The notes under the pieces were generated by a model, which was not told where the DNA came from, made no database searches, and saw only the letters and a list, made by a program, of their open reading frames with translations. Below are positions 44,368 to 45,950 of a stretch of DNA of 45,950 nt, one piece after another (position 1 is the stretch's first letter; every line of letters begins with the position of its first letter). Source of the DNA: Saprospiraceae bacterium (lineage in GTDB: Bacteria > Bacteroidota > Bacteroidia > Chitinophagales > Saprospiraceae); NCBI GenBank assembly GCA_020627965.1, contig JAHDFX010000015.1, positions 1-45,950 on the forward strand, given 5' to 3'. The position numbers and the translations under genes were made by a program.

Positions 44368-45785
44368 GCTATAACTTTTTCGCCTGATAAAATTTCTTCT
44401 AATGCTTTACAAACACGTTCAGTAGCGTGTCCGTCATTTTCTCCACATTGCATATAGCGTGTTTTCTGTCTCAGTTCCCAGTTGGCTTTGGGATTATTGA
44501 TATACATTTTGAGTAATTCTTCCAAGTGTTCAAAACTTTTTGCAATAGGAGCACCACCGAAGGAAGTAAACTTTTTCAAGTGGGGAAAATCCATCATCCG
44601 AGTAGCCGAATACCAATAATATAGAGGCTCGACCGGATCGAAATTGGTCAATACTACCGGACGATCTACCATCATTGCATCAATGGAAACGGTAGAACCT
44701 GAATTTAAACAAACTGAGCAGCCCGCCAACATATTGGATAGACGAATCATATCTGTTTGTTTCATGCTCCATTGTAATTTACTATCTACCAATTCGGGAT
44801 AATCTACTTTTACCCGTTCTGTGATCATGTTATCCAATCGTCCGAGCCACTTTTCATCCCTCATGTTCCCTGTTACATTTTGTGGGTGAGGGCGTACGAT
44901 AAGCTGCATTTTTTCACCAAAAGTATTTGCTTCTATTTCCTTGCCTAACCATTCTACTATGTCTATTTCCTGTGGGCAAAATCTAGGCGCACTCATGGCA
45001 AAAAATAAATAAGGATGCTCCGAATCAAGTCCTAGTTTTTGTAAGAAAGGTTTAATATTAGGTTCTTTTTTTACATCTATGTGCGCATCAAAGTGAGGAA
45101 CACCACATTGATAAATCTCATCTTGAGATATATCGTAGTAAGATTGAAACTCTTCAGCCATAATAGGTCCCCAGGCAATATATTTATCAGCTAAAGCCGG
45201 AAAATGTCCTTTACAACTAATGTTATCCCAACTGAGCAGGTGAATACATGTTTGTATATTCAGTCGTTTTGCCGCACTTAAGAGCGTTCCTTCAGTCAGA
45301 TTAACCGGATATGTAGCCACTAGTAGTCCAGGAGCGATCTTGTTCAGAAATTTATCTGCTTCAGGAGATTCCAGATATTTAGTTTCATATTTTTTGAACC
45401 TTGTTCTTATAAAAGGAAAAACTTTATTCAGTTTGTAAACAAAATAAGATAGCATTGTGAGTGCCTGTCGCTTAATATTTCCTTTATTATCCAGCCTGCT
45501 GCGTTTATGTTTTTCCAATAATGCTACATTATTTTCAATATCCTCCAGGAAGTACTTTCGCATTTGTAAATACTGATTACTCCAACGCTTAGTCTCATTT
45601 TTGAACTCATATAACTGTATACCAGAAGCTTCGCAAACTGCCTTAATATTAGGATCATTGGCATCTGGTGTAATCAAGCCTACACGTTTTCCTTGCTTTA
45701 CCAGTCGTTCTAATAAACCAGTTTGTAAAACCATGCGCGCTGCAAAACCATGGGATACTATATAACAAATGTCTATTTGACTCAT
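44364..45785 (-). CDS. GT-B fold protein, surface-glycan biosynthesis
   Basis: A 473-residue protein with a two-domain GT-B outline. The N-terminal half begins IDICYIVSHGFAARMVLQTG and holds LISWDN-like LLSWDNISCKGHFPALAD; the C-terminal half has MQLIVRPHPQN, then CLNSGSTVSIDAMMVDRPVV, the sort of sugar-nucleotide or lipid-phosphate site seen in UDP-GlcNAc 2-epimerases, CDP-glycerol transferases and capsule GT-B enzymes. I cannot assign a family. It is the most upstream complete gene of the run in the window and overlaps the deacetylase start by 4 bp. A 62-bp gap with short direct repeats separates it from the partial gene upstream. Confidence 0.75.
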   Translation of the reverse strand: MSQIDICYIVSHGFAARMVLQTGLLERLVKQGKRVGLITPDANDPNIKAVCEASGIQLYEFKNETKRWSNQYLQMRKYFLEDIENNVALLEKHKRSRLDNKGNIKRQALTMLSYFVYKLNKVFPFIRTRFKKYETKYLESPEADKFLNKIAPGLLVATYPVNLTEGTLLSAAKRLNIQTCIHLLSWDNISCKGHFPALADKYIAWGPIMAEEFQSYYDISQDEIYQCGVPHFDAHIDVKKEPNIKPFLQKLGLDSEHPYLFFAMSAPRFCPQEIDIVEWLGKEIEANTFGEKMQLIVRPHPQNVTGNMRDEKWLGRLDNMITERVKVDYPELVDSKLQWSMKQTDMIRLSNMLAGCSVCLNSGSTVSIDAMMVDRPVVLTNFDPVEPLYYWYSATRMMDFPHLKKFTSFGGAPIAKSFEHLEELLKMYINNPKANWELRQKTRYMQCGENDGHATERVCKALEEILSGEKVIA

Positions 45786-45847
45786 TATTTAATTACGAAT
45801 TACGAATCGGTTAATTGCGAATATTTTACCGCTAATCCTATCGTAGA

Positions 45848-45950
45848 TTAAGAAGTAGAGAACATTAACATGATCTCTCTGTTGCTGTCTTCAATAGCTT
45901 TTAGCTGTTCATCTATTTTGGTGGACATCTCTTCTTTAACGGTCTTCATT
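45848..45950 (-). CDS. C-terminal end of a gene entering the window
   Basis: The minus-strand frame is open from the window edge to TAA at 45848-45850. The last 33 codons include KTVKEEMSTKIDEQLKAIED and read as a charged helix, possibly coiled coil. An ATG sits at 45947-45949, but this is probably internal and the gene most likely continues beyond the window. It is on the same strand as the polysaccharide genes, so it may be part of the same run. Confidence 0.5.
   Translation of the reverse strand, partial: MKTVKEEMSTKIDEQLKAIEDSNREIMLMFSTS

Overview
The window is low-GC bacterial DNA that reads as Bacteroidota. Supporting signs are lipoprotein and secreted proteins of Bacteroidota type, a GH92 alpha-mannosidase, a BatE-like TPR/SH3 protein, a TonB-C-like protein, weak Shine-Dalgarno sequences and one TAnnTTTG-type promoter box. 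The 471-residue helical protein at 8918-10333 and the overall style suggest Saprospiria, but that is an impression, not a proof. No rRNA, tRNA or CRISPR array was seen.

Layout. (1) 1-3430: a gene for a secreted protein with a TonB-C-like tail is split by an IS1634-type insertion sequence (331-2272). Removing the element and one TTAA copy restores a 256-codon frame. A non-coding stretch follows, with a possible gene remnant and a GC-rich hairpin segment. (2) 3429-7926: a two-gene minus-strand operon of a GH92 mannosidase and an arylsulfotransferase-type lipoprotein. (3) 7927-11800: a small secreted protein with a long leader and a clear terminator, a 471-residue helical protein, a short protein resembling sigma-factor region 2, and a 750-bp non-coding stretch holding two copies of a structured 65-bp element. 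(4) 11804-16354: a SNF2 helicase, ribosome recycling factor and a BatE-like protein. (5) 16347-45950: about 29 kb of minus-strand genes, nearly all overlapping or a few bases apart, for making and exporting a heavily modified surface polysaccharide.

How the polysaccharide genes fit together. A UDP-glucuronate-4-epimerase-like enzyme and a bi-domain dehydrogenase would make sugar precursors. Five GT-B-like proteins and one GT-A protein would assemble the repeat unit. A Wzx-like flippase and a Wzy-like polymerase/ligase would export and polymerise it; an ABC-2 permease without a neighbouring ATPase is also present. The decoration set is unusually rich: three PAPS-type sulfotransferases, an MBOAT O-acyltransferase with an SGNH partner, two AsnB-type amidotransferases, a formyltransferase next to a NodB-type deacetylase, a methyltransferase and a PhyH-type dioxygenase. 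The predicted product is a sulfated, acylated and possibly amidated and N-formylated exopolysaccharide, capsule or O-antigen.

The two most interesting signals are the duplicated element at 11265-11329 and 11553-11617, in which three of four differences fall in one arm of a hairpin and all three keep base pairing, and the sulfation-rich polysaccharide locus.
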